Part shown: positions 1-14,400 of the stretch, in pieces | Position numbering within the stretch: the first letter of the stretch is position 1 | How the letters are laid out: the number at the start of each line of letters is the position of its first letter | Assembly (NCBI RefSeq): GCF_003286085.1 | Contig: NW_020825322.1 | Span: 806,001-870,000, forward strand | Length of the DNA: 64,000 nt | Reading direction: 5' to 3' | DNA from: Drosophila persimilis | Lineage: Eukaryota; Arthropoda; Insecta; Diptera; Drosophilidae | Made by a program: the position numbers and the translations under genes | The notes under the pieces: generated by a model | The model's database searches: none | What the model saw: only the letters and a program-made list of their open reading frames with translations | What the model was told of the DNA's origin: nothing

Positions 1-3000
1 ATTGAAATGGCAACAATGTCACATGAGAGCGGATAGTAGTCGGACTCGAAGTCGGGTGGGTGTGTGGGTGTAGGGATTCTTCGAGGGGTTTGTCGACTGA
101 GAAACAGGCACAGGGCCAACAGCAACAAGTCAGCGGCGTTCGCGCTGCGGGGACAGTTCATTAGGGGATACAATTTAAGTCAACACACGCACACGAAACT
201 AGTGGAAATTGTCTCATTAGTACAAGCACGCACAGTGCTCCCTCGCACACCCATCGAATGGGCGAATGGGCGAGTGGGAGGTCCGGCGGAGAGGCCTAGC
301 CATGGCCCTACCAGACCGGGTCATCATTTCTCCACAAAGACGCTTGTCTATAAAAATCCTCACAAATTGTCGCTGTCGCTGCCGCTGTCACTATCGTTGT
401 CGTTGTCATTGTTGCCGCTCCTCTTCGTATCTGTTGTGCTCTGTCTGCTGTCTGTGCTGGCTGTTCCGCACTGGTACGTTGGGGGCAGACATCGGCGGAA
501 TCTGTTGCAGGCATCAAGATGGAGTTGAACAGGGGGAAAAGTTTCGCGAAAAGAAACGGAAACTAGAGCGAAAAACTTGGCGAAAAGCAACCGCTTCTTG
601 CACGGTGGGCCAAAGAAAATAGAAATATAAAGAGGAAAACTAGAGCCAAAAGAGGAGCACAAGGATTCCATTTTGATGTGACACAAGTTGCCCTAATCCC
701 CAGTTGAATGGAGTGCAACCCATCTAAACTATCTTGCCCCACACTGGGGTCCGACTCGAAGCTTTAATGAATATATTCCATACTCTCCGTAGGACCAAGA
801 ATAGTGGAGTAGACTAGGCGGAGTTTACTCTTATTTAGGGCAAAGTTCATTCTGTTTTTTAAGCCCTTAAGTTGAAAATTCAATTTGCCGCTTTAATTCC
901 TTTCGCCTTTTTTGCCCCCGCAACCGGCACTCCTGCCCCACTGTGGCAAGCAACAAGCGCCACACATGGCCCTGTCTGATAACAAAGTGTGTGTCTGCAC
1001 TGCCTGTTTCTGTGCGTGTGCGTGTGTTTGTGTATTTGTGTGTGCGTGTATGGGTAGGGGCCGGAATGTCATTTGGCTGTTCGGGTCATTGGCTCCTCTG
1101 CGACGCTCCGCTGGTCTCCATCGTCACTGTGGGGCACCAGACGAGAGCCCTGCTCCGGACTCAGGACTAGAGCTGGAGCTGGAGCTGCCACTGGCACTGG
1201 CACTGGAGTCGCCGCCCGTCAGCTCGATTCTTGTTGCCACTGATAAGCATTAACAGTAGTTGTTGCTGTTGCTGTTGCTCGTGCCGTTGCCCGTTTGGCT
1301 GTTTGGCTGTTTGCCTGTTGACAGTGCGGGTGCCTCGTTTTGGCCATGGCTGGTTGGATGGTTGGATGGCTGAATGGTCGGGTGCGGCTTGGCCCTGGCC
1401 ATGAGTGTGTGTGTGTGAAATTTGTGTAACGCCTGCGGCGGCAACAGAAACAGAAAGGAGATGCGATGCGGAGAGCCCTTCTCCCGCTTACGTTCCCCCC
1501 CTTTGACGCCCTTCCCCACCGATGCCCTGGCGTGGGGCACCACCGATGGGGCAGGGCTGTAAAGGTTGTAGATGTGTGTATGTTTAAATTGCCTTTTTCG
1601 TGTCATTCCTGACACAGACACAAATTTGTGCCTACATAAATGATAAATATGCATGCCCCCAGTTCTCTGCCACACTCCCTCGCTGGCTGGCTGGCTGGCT
1701 GTCTCGCTCGCACTCCCTTCCATGTGCTTTGTCTTTGTCTCCGCCTTGACAGGGGGGCCGACTGCTCTTATCTCCTCCTCATGCTAAACAAAACCGACAC
1801 AAAATGGCATTTATAATTACTTGAGCCCTCGTTTTGCTGCGGCTTTGCGATTAAGCCGATCTACCCTAACCCCCACCCCCCCCTAGGACCCATTCCTCCT
1901 CCCTGGTGGAGCACCAACAACAACTGTGCGACTGTGGCATATCAAAGTGTGTCGCCTGCCTCTCATAAATATTCAAATCAATTTAGTTGCAACAAAAAGT
2001 TTCCACCACGAGAAGGGGCGCGTGGATGGGAACGGGAACGGGGACAGTGTCATTGGCTTGGCCGCTCTTTAAACTGAATCTATACTTATTCCCACTCATA
2101 AATTCAGTTTGATTATGGACTTTGGTGGGATAGGAAAGACTTCTGAAATCGGGAATCGGACAAGTCCTTGTGGAAGGTGACAGAAAAGTTAAATTCAATG
2201 GGAAATTGGTTTTGGTTTTGGTTTTGGTTTCGGGATATGCGATGGGTGTGGGATTAAATTGGGTTCAGGCTGATTTATATACAAATATTTAGAGCTCGAA
2301 TTTAGATTGGATTGTGAGGAGTTTGAATCAGATTTTTGTTTAGTTTTGCGGCCATTCATCTGAACGGAATGCGCTGAAAAGTGTGCTATCTAATCTGTTC
2401 GACTCATCATAGGGATATTTTGTAAATCCCTTTTAATGCCAGTGCAGTTTACTTGAGGTTAAATTTCCAGTATTGCCAAATATCAAAAGAACTGCTCACC
2501 CTTCTCCAATTACCAATTGCGATTAGCCCCGAAACCCATCAAATATTGTGTGTTCTGTCTATACCAGTGCTTGGATTTGTTGAACTTCTCTGCAGAGCCC
2601 AAGTCGAAGGATATTTTTAAGCACTTTCGAGTCAATAAACTGAACAGAACAGAGCCAAAATTCGAGCAGCCATATCTATTTAGAGGCCTTTCGTATTCAT
2701 TCAGGGATTCATGCCGCCATCCATCCACCCGGCTGCCTCTTCGAAAGTGTGGCTTTGTTTTGTCATTTATTTGTCTACTGTAGAACATGCCCCCAATCTC
2801 ATTCCCATCCTCATTTCAGGGCCCAGGCCTCCATTGCCCGTCCCGATGCTGTTTCTTTTGTGACATTTTCATTTCGCCTCGCTTTACTTTTCACTGCTTT
2901 TCTTTGCTTTTCTTGCTTTTCTTTTCTTGTGCTTTCCTGGGCCCTGATTGTTTATTTGTTTTTCATCAGATTTCCACACTGCCACTGCCACTTTCCCCTC

Positions 3001-6000
3001 TGTCCTACCTCTTTGTTCACCATGCCCCATGCCCCATGCCACTGATTCATTAGCATTCTACCGCGAGTGAATACAAGGAAAAAAGGGAGAGGAAAGGAAA
3101 GGAAATTTCTGTTGCTGCCCCAAAGGAATTCTGATGTTTATCTTTTGTTTGTTCTTTTTCCCCTTGATGCATGCTGTCTGCCTGTTGCTCTATCAATTGC
3201 CGCCTCCGCCTCCCTCCGTTTCTGGCCCCTTTATAATCAGCCGGCCCTCGTAATTGCGTGGGGGCCATGAATTCTCTAAAATTTGGAAATTCAGTAATCA
3301 TTTTCGATTCGCGAACCCCTGCACTTCGCTGTGAATAGGCCAGAGATTTTCCATTATAAGAAATGGGGACTATAGGACACAGACCCTCACACAGGATCGA
3401 GTTTGTTTCTCCCTTAAAGAGCGAACATCTGTGGAATTTACAAACTTTAAGATGCGTGAAAACCTCTATCTCTATATATGTACATATAGGGGGGCTGCAC
3501 TGCCCCTTACATGCGCCTATTCATTCCCTCTCTCACACACTCTTCCTCGTGCAGTGTGCGCTCTCTGGCGCAGGCGAGATATAACAGCTGTTCTTAGTGT
3601 GAAAAGAGGGAGAGAGAGGGAGAGGATTTACTCACTGAGCACCGGGCATAAGAGTAGAGCCGCGGCCGTTGCCACGTCTTACAGCATTTCCGCTTGTCGT
3701 TTTTCATTTTTGGATGGGTACTTTTTTCATAGTTTCCGTTCCAGGAAATCAATTGTAGGAGCTATATTTCGTTGGGCACTGCGGAGAAGCGCTCTATACA
3801 ATGGAATTGTGAAATATTCTGCCCTGTAATCCACACAACCCACCCAATTATAAGGCACGCGATCTCTGGCAAACGACAAAAGCAAAAATAAGAGGCGGAC
3901 ACGGATTCGTTGGCGGGAGCGGTGGGTGAGGTGGGGGCGTAGGTTTAGGCGGTGGCACGGGGAAATGCATGCAACATTTGTGGCTCTTTTGAAGAGCATC
4001 TCAAGTCCTAATGCACCCGGCAACAAGCCCAGAATCGCAGCCAGCCTCGCGGCCACCCATCCAGGCATCCACCCACCAATCCACCTGCTCATAGAAAACC
4101 CGTGTACATGGGGAGCTTTATGCTTGTACATAAGTATTTATGCCTTTCAATTTTAGTGCTGCACCTGGTTGAAAGCTGGCTACTGGATGGTGGATGCTGA
4201 ATGTTAGATGCTTTGGATGCTTCGAATGCCTGGCACACACCCTCCAGTTCCTGCAGTTCCTTCAGTTTCTGCAGTTGGCCCAGACTGCCAGAGAGTACCA
4301 GAGTACCAGATGAGCCAATGCATTCAGGGCCGGGCACGAACCCCAGCCACAGCCCCACAGCACAAACTCGCAAACAAATACCGAGTCGCCTTGGGCTGTG
4401 GTTGGGTGGGGTTGGAGGGGTTTGTGGACTAATCTGGCATCTGGCGCATACAACACAAATTGCAGTTGGCCAAACAGCCGGAAAAAAGAAGTTAGAAGAA
4501 GCTGAAAGCTTTAAATCGGGTGCGGAGGAGGTTCCCGGAACCAGGCATACCAAATTCCAACAACAGAGCGATCATTCCTGCGACAATGGCAGGAATAAAG
4601 GCATATATTGTGGTATGGCCAAGAAGGGGACTTGCCATGGCCCAAAATAAATGGCCACGTCAACCAAATCGCGTTCTAGACGTGAGCAATGATTTCCTTC
4701 ATGGCGCTACAGACTTTTGGGAATACCCGGCCGATACCCTTTTCCAGGAACTGCCAAATAAAACGAAATAATTTGTTCCATTGAGGCCTCGTCGAATGCC
4801 TCGTCGCATCTCGTTTAATTCCATTTGGATTCGCCTCGTTTAATGTCTGCTACGTTTTCACGATTATTTATTTCGAAATTCTTTTTTACGATCTCCCTGT
4901 GCCGCCCAGCCACCGCCCCACCAACACCCGTTTCATAATTTATTATTATTATTATCGTTCCGTTTATTCATAAATTGCATCGAATTTTCATTCGTGCCAG
5001 ATAATAAAATGAAAAGAAGAGGGACGAAGAGTGAAAAGCAGGCGTTTCGAATGAAGAATATCCTCCATTTTAGTGGGATTTTAAATGAGTTCAACATATA
5101 CCAAATGTGAAAGGTAATGTACCAAATTATTACTGTGCTCTTTGGACTGTTTAATCCTGCGAGTTCCGCACTCAACCCTTTAGTCGATCCGTCTCCAACT
5201 ATGACACAATTCGGGTCAATTGATTCGTTAAGCATATTTCGGATAACATTATTATTGCCAGTGTATATCGAAATTGTTTGCAGTGTCCTTCTTTACAATT
5301 CACCATTTGGCATTGTTCACTGCACTAATATAATTTCATGTACAATATAATTTCATAATTTGTATAATTTCATCACGGTTAACAGTCGGTTCCATTGCTG
5401 TTCTCGCTCAGAGAGGATCCAAAGGGACGACCATAGAGAGGAACCAGGATAGACCCTGTCCCCTTGACCTCTTGCCCCCTTATGCAGTAAATTTCGTATT
5501 GGCAATTTCGTTGACTTTCGCAAAAGTTTATGCAAATCAAATTGTTCAAGAGCCATTGAAAAGTAACCACTTTTTTCATCGTTTTCACTCTGAACTCTGA
5601 GCTTTTGCTCTTGCTCTAGCCCTTCGTAAGGGCTCTGGCTCTAGGCTGGGGAGCATTGTTTGTTGAGCACTTTCCCCAGCACAGAGGTGGCACAAAAGCA
5701 AGGGGAAAAAAACAAAATGAAGAGCCCCAACAAAAGGCTGACAAATTAATTTAGAGCTACAAAAAACTAAAACCCAGAGCCCGAGGCGGAGGAAACCAGA
5801 GGCCGCAGTCGGAGCCGCAGCCGCAGCCGCACAGCCAGTAAAGCGAAGGACCCTAGACAATGCACAGGAAGAGCCGCAAGGCAGGCGATTCGCTTCTTAC
5901 CTTCTTCTTGCCAGGACTTCCGCTTCCTCTCCCCCGGCTGCTGCTCCCTCCCAGCGTGGTCTAGCGTGGGCTAATCCATTTATTCGGCTGACTGCAGTCA

Positions 6001-7882
6001 ATATGCCGCAACTCGTTTAGCTTGAGCAAATTTGGGGGCCTGGCCTCCTAAGCCGCTACCAAAGTTTCGCTTGCACTTCGGATCAACTCGTCCTAAGACT
6101 CCGTGCACACAGACCCGCACACAAGTGCCCATGGACGTAGATACTCGTGCACCCATACAGCGTCAAAAGTTTGGCTTGCTCAAGCGCTTTTCCGACTTTC
6201 ACGACGAGAACGAGAAAAGAAAGTTTCGCAACCGCGTATCTCAAATGCTCTCCCACGAGGGCCATGCCACAAGAACCCAAAAGATCAATCGTGCCAATTG
6301 AGATTTATGAAAGGTAAAGCCTATTCGATATCTGTAGGGGCTTCCCCACATAATTTCAAACATATGCAGATCTGGAATCAGTAATTCTTGGGAATCAAAC
6401 AGGATCGAATAATTGTCCTATAACACATGGAGTACTTTCTTAAATCAAAGTATATGGTGCACATCCTCTGTCCTATCCGTATACCCTGTCCCTGTCCCTG
6501 TCACTGTCACTGTCTTCTCTGATGGAGTTTATCCACTTGTCGGGCACAAAGTGTGCATAATGTCCTATAATTGAATCGCTCTGAAGTGTGCTGTGTGTTG
6601 AGTCCCGTCTTGGGTTTTGGGTGCCGCATCAGCCATTCTCCGAATGAGATTTCAAGGAGGTTTCAAATGATTTCCTTCCTTCGCTGCTGCTGCTTGTTGC
6701 ACATTGTGCTAAATACAGTTCAATGTGCCACACACATACACATGCCACAAGAGACGACAGCCGCAGGCGAGATGGAATATGGGAGAAGTGCGGATCAGTG
6801 TAAAATATTCAGCACAGATACGATTCCGCGTCTTTTTCAAGGCATTTATGCGGCGCGGTGCCTCCTAGGACTCTGTATCTGTGTAGCTGTATCTGCAGCT
6901 GTGTTTGTGTGTCAGTGTGTGTTCTCCAGATTATGTTGCTCTTCAAGTAACATTTTTCGTCGTGCAACAATCCGAGTCTCCGACCAAGTCCTCCGTTTAT
7001 CCGCAAACCTGTTTGTACCCTAATGGGGCCAGAAAATAAAAGTGGTGTTGATGCCCTGTGCGGAATCCCCAAAAGGTAATTAATATTATCTAATATCGTG
7101 GGTAAAATTGTATTATTAAAGGGGTCTTTTATTAGGAAAAGCACAAATTTGTTAGTCATTTCCAGGACGTGTTTCCTGAAATGGCCAAGTGGGTGAGGAA
7201 AACCCGTGAAATCCATTCTGCTTAATTATCTCCAAACTTTGCCAACTTCGCAGAAATTCAGCTCGTTTTCAGTGCACCCTGTTTCGGAGAAGGCAGTTGG
7301 AGTAAGGACCCATTTCAGGCAATGCAAGACCAGTCCATGTACGGGGAAAAAACCTTATAAGCGCAGAAATAGCACATGTAGTAGCAAAGGGTTAAATAAT
7401 CGTAATACACTGCTTTAAATTGAACAAAAAATACCTCGTTTTTTCAGGGCCTGCACTGCCTGGAATTGTGTTGTGTTAAGCAGTGAAAGCAGTGCTGAAG
7501 AGTTGGATTGACACTCTTGCCACTTTTTTGTTCGTTAAAGGGTATCGAATGCTTCGGCAGAAGGCCGAACAAACTCTTGTTTGTATGGCACATGTTGTTG
7601 TTGGCTTCTTATTTTATTTAGTAAATGGTTTTCGTTTTAATTTTAATTTACAAATGCTGACACGGTGGATAAGCAGCGACAGAGGCAAAAGTTGGGGCCC
7701 TGAGTGGGGCATTTGTAATTTATGGCTTTGTCTCATCCAAACATTTTCAATTTGCAGGTAAACACGAAAATTGGCGAGGAAAATTATCATCGAGTCACGT
7801 AATTAAAACGAAACGTAAGACGAGCAGAAAGAAGAAACAGCAGGCGAGTAGCAACAGGCAAATATTTGCATACCACTGGAAG

Positions 7883-7916
<34 letters not shown>

Positions 7917-8435
7917 AGAGAGTGTGCGAAGGAAAACGCTAACGGGGCTAATAATAAACTAAGGCCCAACTACCGCGTTAGCGTGGCCATAACCATTGCC
8001 CGTTACGGCTACAAATACATTTACACTTACTGCTGATAATAAAACGTCGCGTCGTGTCGCACCGCATCGCAAGCAGCACCAAGCAGAGGAAAGCAGGCTG
8101 CGAAGCAGAGTGATAGCAGAGACAAGCAGGGCAAAGCAGAGCCAAGCATAGGGCAGAGGAGCGACAGCGGCAGCGGCAGCGGCAACGGCAACGGCAACAA
8201 AGTTCCTGCTGTTTATGCAAACGCCGACAGCCAGCATAAAGGCACACTAAACAGAAAGAGAACCGAGTGTGAGAGAGCCGTCGACGTCGCCGTCGTCGTT
8301 GAGACGTTGATTTACGGCCTGCCTGGGGAACCAGCAGCAGAGCAGCAGAGCAACAGAGACGGACTCCGCAACAGTCAAAGCGACAGCCAGAGCCACAGCG
8401 ACAGCGACAGCGGCAGAGACAGAGACAGCAGCAGG
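1..8435. other. Non-coding flank and probable 5' UTR of the RASD-like gene
   Basis: I see no convincing coding exon here. Open frames are short, lack good starts and follow simple repeats. The content is AT-rich spacer with CT/GA, TG and homopolymer runs, including a GA run at 7886-7914. The last few hundred bases before 8436 are rich in CAG/GCAG-type and CGACAG-type repeats and lead without an obvious splice acceptor into the first coding exon, so about 7.8-8.43 kb is probably 5' UTR. The transcription start could not be fixed from sequence alone. Confidence 0.5.
7886..7914. repeat. GA dinucleotide tract
   Basis: Uninterrupted GA repeat, upstream of the RASD-like gene. Potential GAGA-factor or CLAMP binding site. 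Confidence 0.9.
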
Positions 8436-11400
8436 ATGCGTGGCCGTCACTTGCGTCGACGCTTCAGCCTGCAGCCGTCCTTCATGAAGGATGACAACAA
8501 CGAGGATAAGCCGAAGCGTGACAAGTAAGTTATGGCTAAATAACTTTCCGCTATCATCTGCCAACGTACATATGTACGCATACACACCTATACGGGCAGG
8601 AATATGCATGCAAAATCCATAACCGTAACTCCCCCCCCACACACACACACACACACACACACAATTGCAACCTTGTTGTTCCGCCTGACGTTTCAGAGCC
8701 CGGTGCCCAAATGGAACCACTTTTTTACCATAGAAATGGCTGGCTGGCAGAGTTCGTTCAGTATTTATCAGGCTTAGCCTTGCAGTGTTGGTTTTCGTCC
8801 GCCAAAAATAGTGCACGAAGCTCACTTTTTCCCATTTCCACCTCAAACCACGAGAAAGTCTGCTGTCAATGGCTATGGCAATGGCTTGTTCAAATTTTGA
8901 CAGGAATCAGCTGTTAGATGCCAGTTGACTGAAGAAACCCAACAGTTGGGAGCCGGAAACACCACAACATATATATTTACATATATGTACAGAAAAGTAG
9001 TGTTTCCATCATGTTTCCATCTGGCGATTGGCTTGCACAAATAAACTGAAAGAAAAGCTTCTCATTAGTTGCAGAACTCAAACGATTTCATTTCAAAGCT
9101 CAACTAATAACAATAAATAATGTAGTTTTCCGGCCACACTTCGAAGGGGCTCTAGTGACAGGCCGAAAGACGGAAAAGCTTACACCAGTTTTTCCGGGCT
9201 CCCCTTTGAAGCCCGCAGCTGCTGCCGGTCGAGGGATGTGGTATGTGGGACGTGGGACACGGACAGGACCATCTGCAACAGAGCTGCCAAACAGAAAGTC
9301 TGACAGCGAGGCAGCCAAAGTGTCACAAAGTCTTGGGCGGGGCGGGGGTGAGCCCAACTCCAATCGCTGTCCGCAATAATTGCAGAGGAATTTCCAACGG
9401 GTCGCAAACTCCAAGCTTACCGGAAAAATGTCGAGTGCGGCAGAAGCGGCCCTGGCCCTGGCCCTGGCCCTGAAAGAAGGACAATGGCTGGGTAGTGGTC
9501 AGGTGGAGTCCAGGACGAGATGAGTAGGCCGCTCATATTCGACAGTCGGGCTAGACCCAATTGCCTCCTGGAGGTGGCAGTCCTTCGGGTACATGTCAGG
9601 AATCTTTGCATTTTTCTTTGGGGCAAACATTTTCATTTCTTCACTTCGCAAGTTCAAAGAATGACATGGAAGACACCCAAAGGCACAGGAAAACGGGAGA
9701 TGAAGGATGGGAAGTGGGAAAAGGGACACGGGACAGGGGACGGTGGACACGGGACGGGGGACACGGCACACGGGACAAGGGTAAAACGAAAATGGAAAGA
9801 GTCGCGGACAGGGCGGTCCCCGCCTGATTTCCTGGCCGGACATCGTTGCCCCTTTTCCCTTTTCCCTGCCTTCTGTTTCCTTTTAGTTTGCATACTTTTC
9901 CTTTTGTTTCGGCTGTCAGGACAAGAATTTCATGTTTTTCCTGCTTTTGTTTCGCCGTTTCCTCCTTTCACTCGGGCCTTTGATTACAACGTAACGCCCC
10001 CTCCACAAGTTTCGGCGTCGAGGAAAGAAATACTCGTATTTATAGAATCCTTGGCAGGGCCCCAAGGCTCCAGCACAACTGAACCGACGGAGCCACGGAC
10101 AGAATAGCGCTTATTAAAATCAAATATGATCCCGCCGCTGGTTGGCCTGTCGCGTCTCCCGTTTCGCCATTCAGCCATTCCCGACCATTTTCCCGATTCG
10201 ATATCAGTTCTGACGTTCTCCTACTGCATTTCCGGTCATCTTTTGCAACTACCAGATCTATAGGCTATACTCTACTTGGTAGAACCTTAACCCTAGAAGA
10301 GTTGACGCACTATCGCAGATGCACGTGGGATGCAGATGAGGGGGTTAGGCCTTTGTGTAAGTTTTCTCAAGAAAATGTTTGTTTTTTACTTTAGCGAGAA
10401 ATTACAACAAATTTCAAATTTCGTGAAAACACAGAGGATGTATCCTCTGCATTCAGGGATAATTCACAGATACATACATTCTTTTTGTACAAACTCCTTA
10501 TGAAACACAATCTGTGGAGCCAAGCAATTATTTTTAATATTTAATTAGTTTTAAAATTATATAAGTTCAGAGGTTACCCTGTAAAGGGTCAAATAAACGA
10601 GAAGTTTAACCAAACCCAGAAGAATGTGCTAGTATTTCTGATCCAGCGACAGCGATTGCCAGCGATCCAACTATTTTAAAGATTTTCATTTTTATGGCAT
10701 TTTTCGCTCAGATTCGATCAGAACTTTAAAGCGGAATTGACTTTAAGCGGCTGGTGATGGAATTCCCTCGATTCCCAATTAATTTACAGCGAAACACGAA
10801 GCGCCAGTTGAAACAGAGCCATATATAAAGGACATAGGTACTCCCTGCGAGGATGTATGTGCGTATGTATATGGAGGGGATATAAAGGAGATCCGACTGG
10901 GCCCTTTGTTTGCTTTCTGCCTTCGTTGTGGTTGTTACTGTAGCTGTAGTTGTAGTTGTCGCTGTCGCTGTCGCTTTCCGATGTTTGCCGTAATGATTAA
11001 TTTTAAATGTAGCGCGCAGATTTAATGAGCCGCCCAGGGGATAAAGTCCGCCCCACGGGTAAAGGAATAAACACAAAGCAATAGGAGGGCAAGAAGGGAA
11101 AGTACAGGAAAGGAGTAGGAATGGAGGAGAAATGGAGGAGAAATGGAGGAGAAATGGAGGAGAAATGGAGGAGGAATGGAGGCGTGGGAGTGGGATGGAT
11201 ATTAAATCATGAATCACTAGCATAAGAATTAATTGAATTGCATCGGATTTAACTCACTCAAGTCACGTTTTTCTCCCCACTGCCTCCCCGACCACACACG
11301 CACGCACCGCACCCATCAAACACCCAACATTTACACCCATTTACACCCACACCCATACACATGCAGAGTGGGCAGGACCAATGTGGTGGACGATGCCATC

Positions 11401-14400
11401 GGACCGGCCAATGCCCGCCACAAGATCGTCGTCATGGGCTCCGCCAAGGTGGGCAAAACGTCGATAATCACACAGTTTCTATACAACACATTCAGCCCAA
11501 AGTACAAGCGGACCATCGAGGAGATGCACCAGGGCAACTTCTCCATCGCCGGCGTCAGCCTCACCCTGGACATCCTCGACACGGCCGGCTCCTACGAGGT
11601 AAGTGCACGACCAGCGACCAGGTGCCACACCCCACTCTCTCCGACAGTTCATTAGGGGAATCAAAATTGGTAAAGAGCTCCCACCGGAAGGTTTATCCTG
11701 CCAGCACTGCCACTGCCCCTGCTGCTGCTAGCTGGCTGCTCCTCGAGCTTGTCCGGTGCTTTTAATTTTAAATAACCTCCTCTAATGGGTTGCAACAGGG
11801 CGCCAGCAGCATTTAGTTCGTGTTCAATATTTCAAAGAGTTTCCCAGGTAGTCCTGGTGCTTGTACTAGCACTAGTTCTGGTCTTGGAGCAGCTCCGTCA
11901 TCGCCATCGCCATCGCCATCGCCATCATCATCATCCAGCTGCGTGCCCTTTGTGTAGCGGAAATTACAGCCTGCGATTCAATTTCGCTGCCACTTCCGTC
12001 AGGCGCGAAACGAAATGGTTTTTCATGGAAAATAAAAAAGATGAAAAAAACGAGTGAATGAAAGAATGAAGAACGAACGGCAACAGATGTTGAGCAACAT
12101 GAATGGAGAGGCCCGTCGCCGTGTATCCCTGTATCCGTGTAGCCTTATATATAGTATATGGCTATATGGCGACATGGTCGCTACATGGATGGGTGCAAAT
12201 GGAGTCAGTCAGGCAGCGAGTGCAGTCAAGTCGGGAGCCAAAGCCAAGTGAACTGTGACTCTGGTGCGGCAGGACCCTTTCCCCCATACAGCCGTGTCCT
12301 TGGCGCGGCTCTCAGTCCGATTTATGTGCTGTACAATGGAATCATCAGGACGGCAACGATGGCGGGAACATCGAACACATGCGATAGCGAGTTCGGGCAT
12401 GAGGGATGGGCACAAAGAAAGGCTGCAAGATGTGCTGGCAAATGGGAACTGAAATTGGAAACACTGCTACTAATGAAATGGATTTGCAGGGCATCGCAAC
12501 ATGTACAGGGATGCCAGGACTGAGGAATCCTTATAGGGCAGGTCCCAGTCCCAGACACAATCAGACCTCGTGGATAGTTGAAAGGAACAGACCGAAACAA
12601 GGACCTGATAATGGTGGGGCCCTGGCCCAAGTAACAGCCGCAAACAGGGTATAAATTTGATCACTTTCACAGATTGCTCATAAATTTTACGATCCCTCGG
12701 AGAGCAGGCGCCACGAGAGACGCACAAGTACCGTGTAGCGAGGGGCGAGTCGCTAGTCGCGAGTCGCGAATCGCGAGTAGCGAGAGGTTAAAAGCATAAA
12801 TCGCCCAGTGGCAGGTCGCATCATGTGTGTACATATGTAGTTAATAATATAAATCCAAAGTGGACAGTGGTGCAGCAGGGACTGGGTCAGCTCTGGTGTC
12901 CCATAATCCTGATATATGCCTCGATTCGCACACCCTTGGCTCTCGCAGCCTTCCGTAACGAGTGGCATTGCAGGCCTCTGCAGTTTTTCAATCTTGCTCA
13001 AGCCGCCGCTGCTCGCTGGTCGCTGTTTGCCGTCCAATCTATTGTTCTCCCGGCACTAGTCCCAGCGGCCCACCGTGCGTATGCGCAATCATTTGCAGCC
13101 AAGTGGCACCCATAAACGGCATTGCGGCAAAGGCAAACAAACACTCAAAAACATAAGCATCTAATGTACAGTGCGTTTCGAGGCCATAGGCCCTTCGAAG
13201 TCTGAATGCTGCAAGTATTTTGAATATTGAATGGAATCATCGCAGACAATCGAACTATAAATTGTTTGTAAACATTCCTGCTACATATATGTATGATATA
13301 CTATTGAAACGCACTGTACTACTGGGGTGGGGGGCCATAAACTACCGCACACTCTTCATGGCCAGTGGCTGGAACGGGACCGCAGCCTGGCCAAATAGTT
13401 GACACTCCGACGGAAGACTAAGCACTCTCTGCCTCTCTCTTTCTCTCTCTAGATCCGTGGCACTGTGCGGATGAGTGATATGCCTGCGTGCGTCCAAAGA
13501 TAACAGACCGCAGGCCCCACACACACACACACACACACGAGCAGACACACGAGCAGACACACAAGCAGACACACATGCCACTGGCTGCCAGTGGCTGCCA
13601 CTGGCCCCCGGGGGTCTCTATCAATATTTGTTACGCAGAAATTACGAGTGGAGCCGGGCGTAAAATTCGTTGTTTACCCACCGCAAATGGTATTTGGTTA
13701 AAAATTCCAATTTGCAAATATTTTAAAGCATATTTTCCACACTGCGCGGCCGACACCTGGCTCTGTGGCACGTGTGGGCCGGGGCCGCTGCCAGAGTCGA
13801 CGCGTGGATGCCCTTTCCGCAGGCAGGCGGCAGCAATTAATGCAGCATTTGGCTCATAATGCAACTCGCTGGCCATCCGACCCAGTGGCCACTCGAATTC
13901 CTTCGCCATGGCAGACCAGCGCGTTTCTCTGTTTCCGTGTCGCCGCCTGCCACATAATTGGATTTTACATCTTTTTGCTTTTCGCTTTTTGTAAATCAAT
14001 AATAAAAACGCTGTTGCTGTGGCCTTGCAACACACTCTGTGGTCCGATTGGATCTCAGGAGCAGGGAGTGCCCTGTGCTTCCAGGAGGAAGCCAAACAAC
14101 AGCCATTACAGCCATGCACACCCGTACGTTACGAGTATCTAATGGATTCCAGGCCAAAACACAGTTCGACATTGTACGCATAATGGAAACATGGAAAGCG
14201 TTTCCCACCGTCCGCCCTGCGTATCGTACTGGAAAGTATTTCAAGACCCCCTTCAAGACACAATTCCTAACTCTAAGGATTAATGAATGATAAATCATGG
14301 TATCTTTGGGGTACCACTGCCATATGTGTAGGATCTGTGGTGCACCCAGGTGCGCTTAAGGGCCAATAGCAATGGAATGTTGGCAACAAAATCGGAAACA

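Larger units (their letters stand above)
8525..11366 (+). other. Intron 1 of the RASD-like gene
   Basis: Bounded by a GTAAGT donor at 8525 and an ATGCAG acceptor ending at 11366. It carries a poly-C then AC-dinucleotide tract at about 8631-8663, short repeats of a GACACGG type at 9725-9775, and a 12-bp tandem repeat at 11119-11186. I see no supported gene inside it. Confidence 0.85.

Noticed and set aside
349-357. TATAAAAAT as a promoter near the left edge
   Set aside because: No initiator at the right distance and no gene downstream; such words are frequent by chance.
8247-8846. 199-codon minus-strand frame
   Set aside because: It lies opposite the 5' UTR and first coding exon of the RASD-like gene and is a product of CAG/GACAG and AC repeats (Val/Ala and Cys/Val runs).
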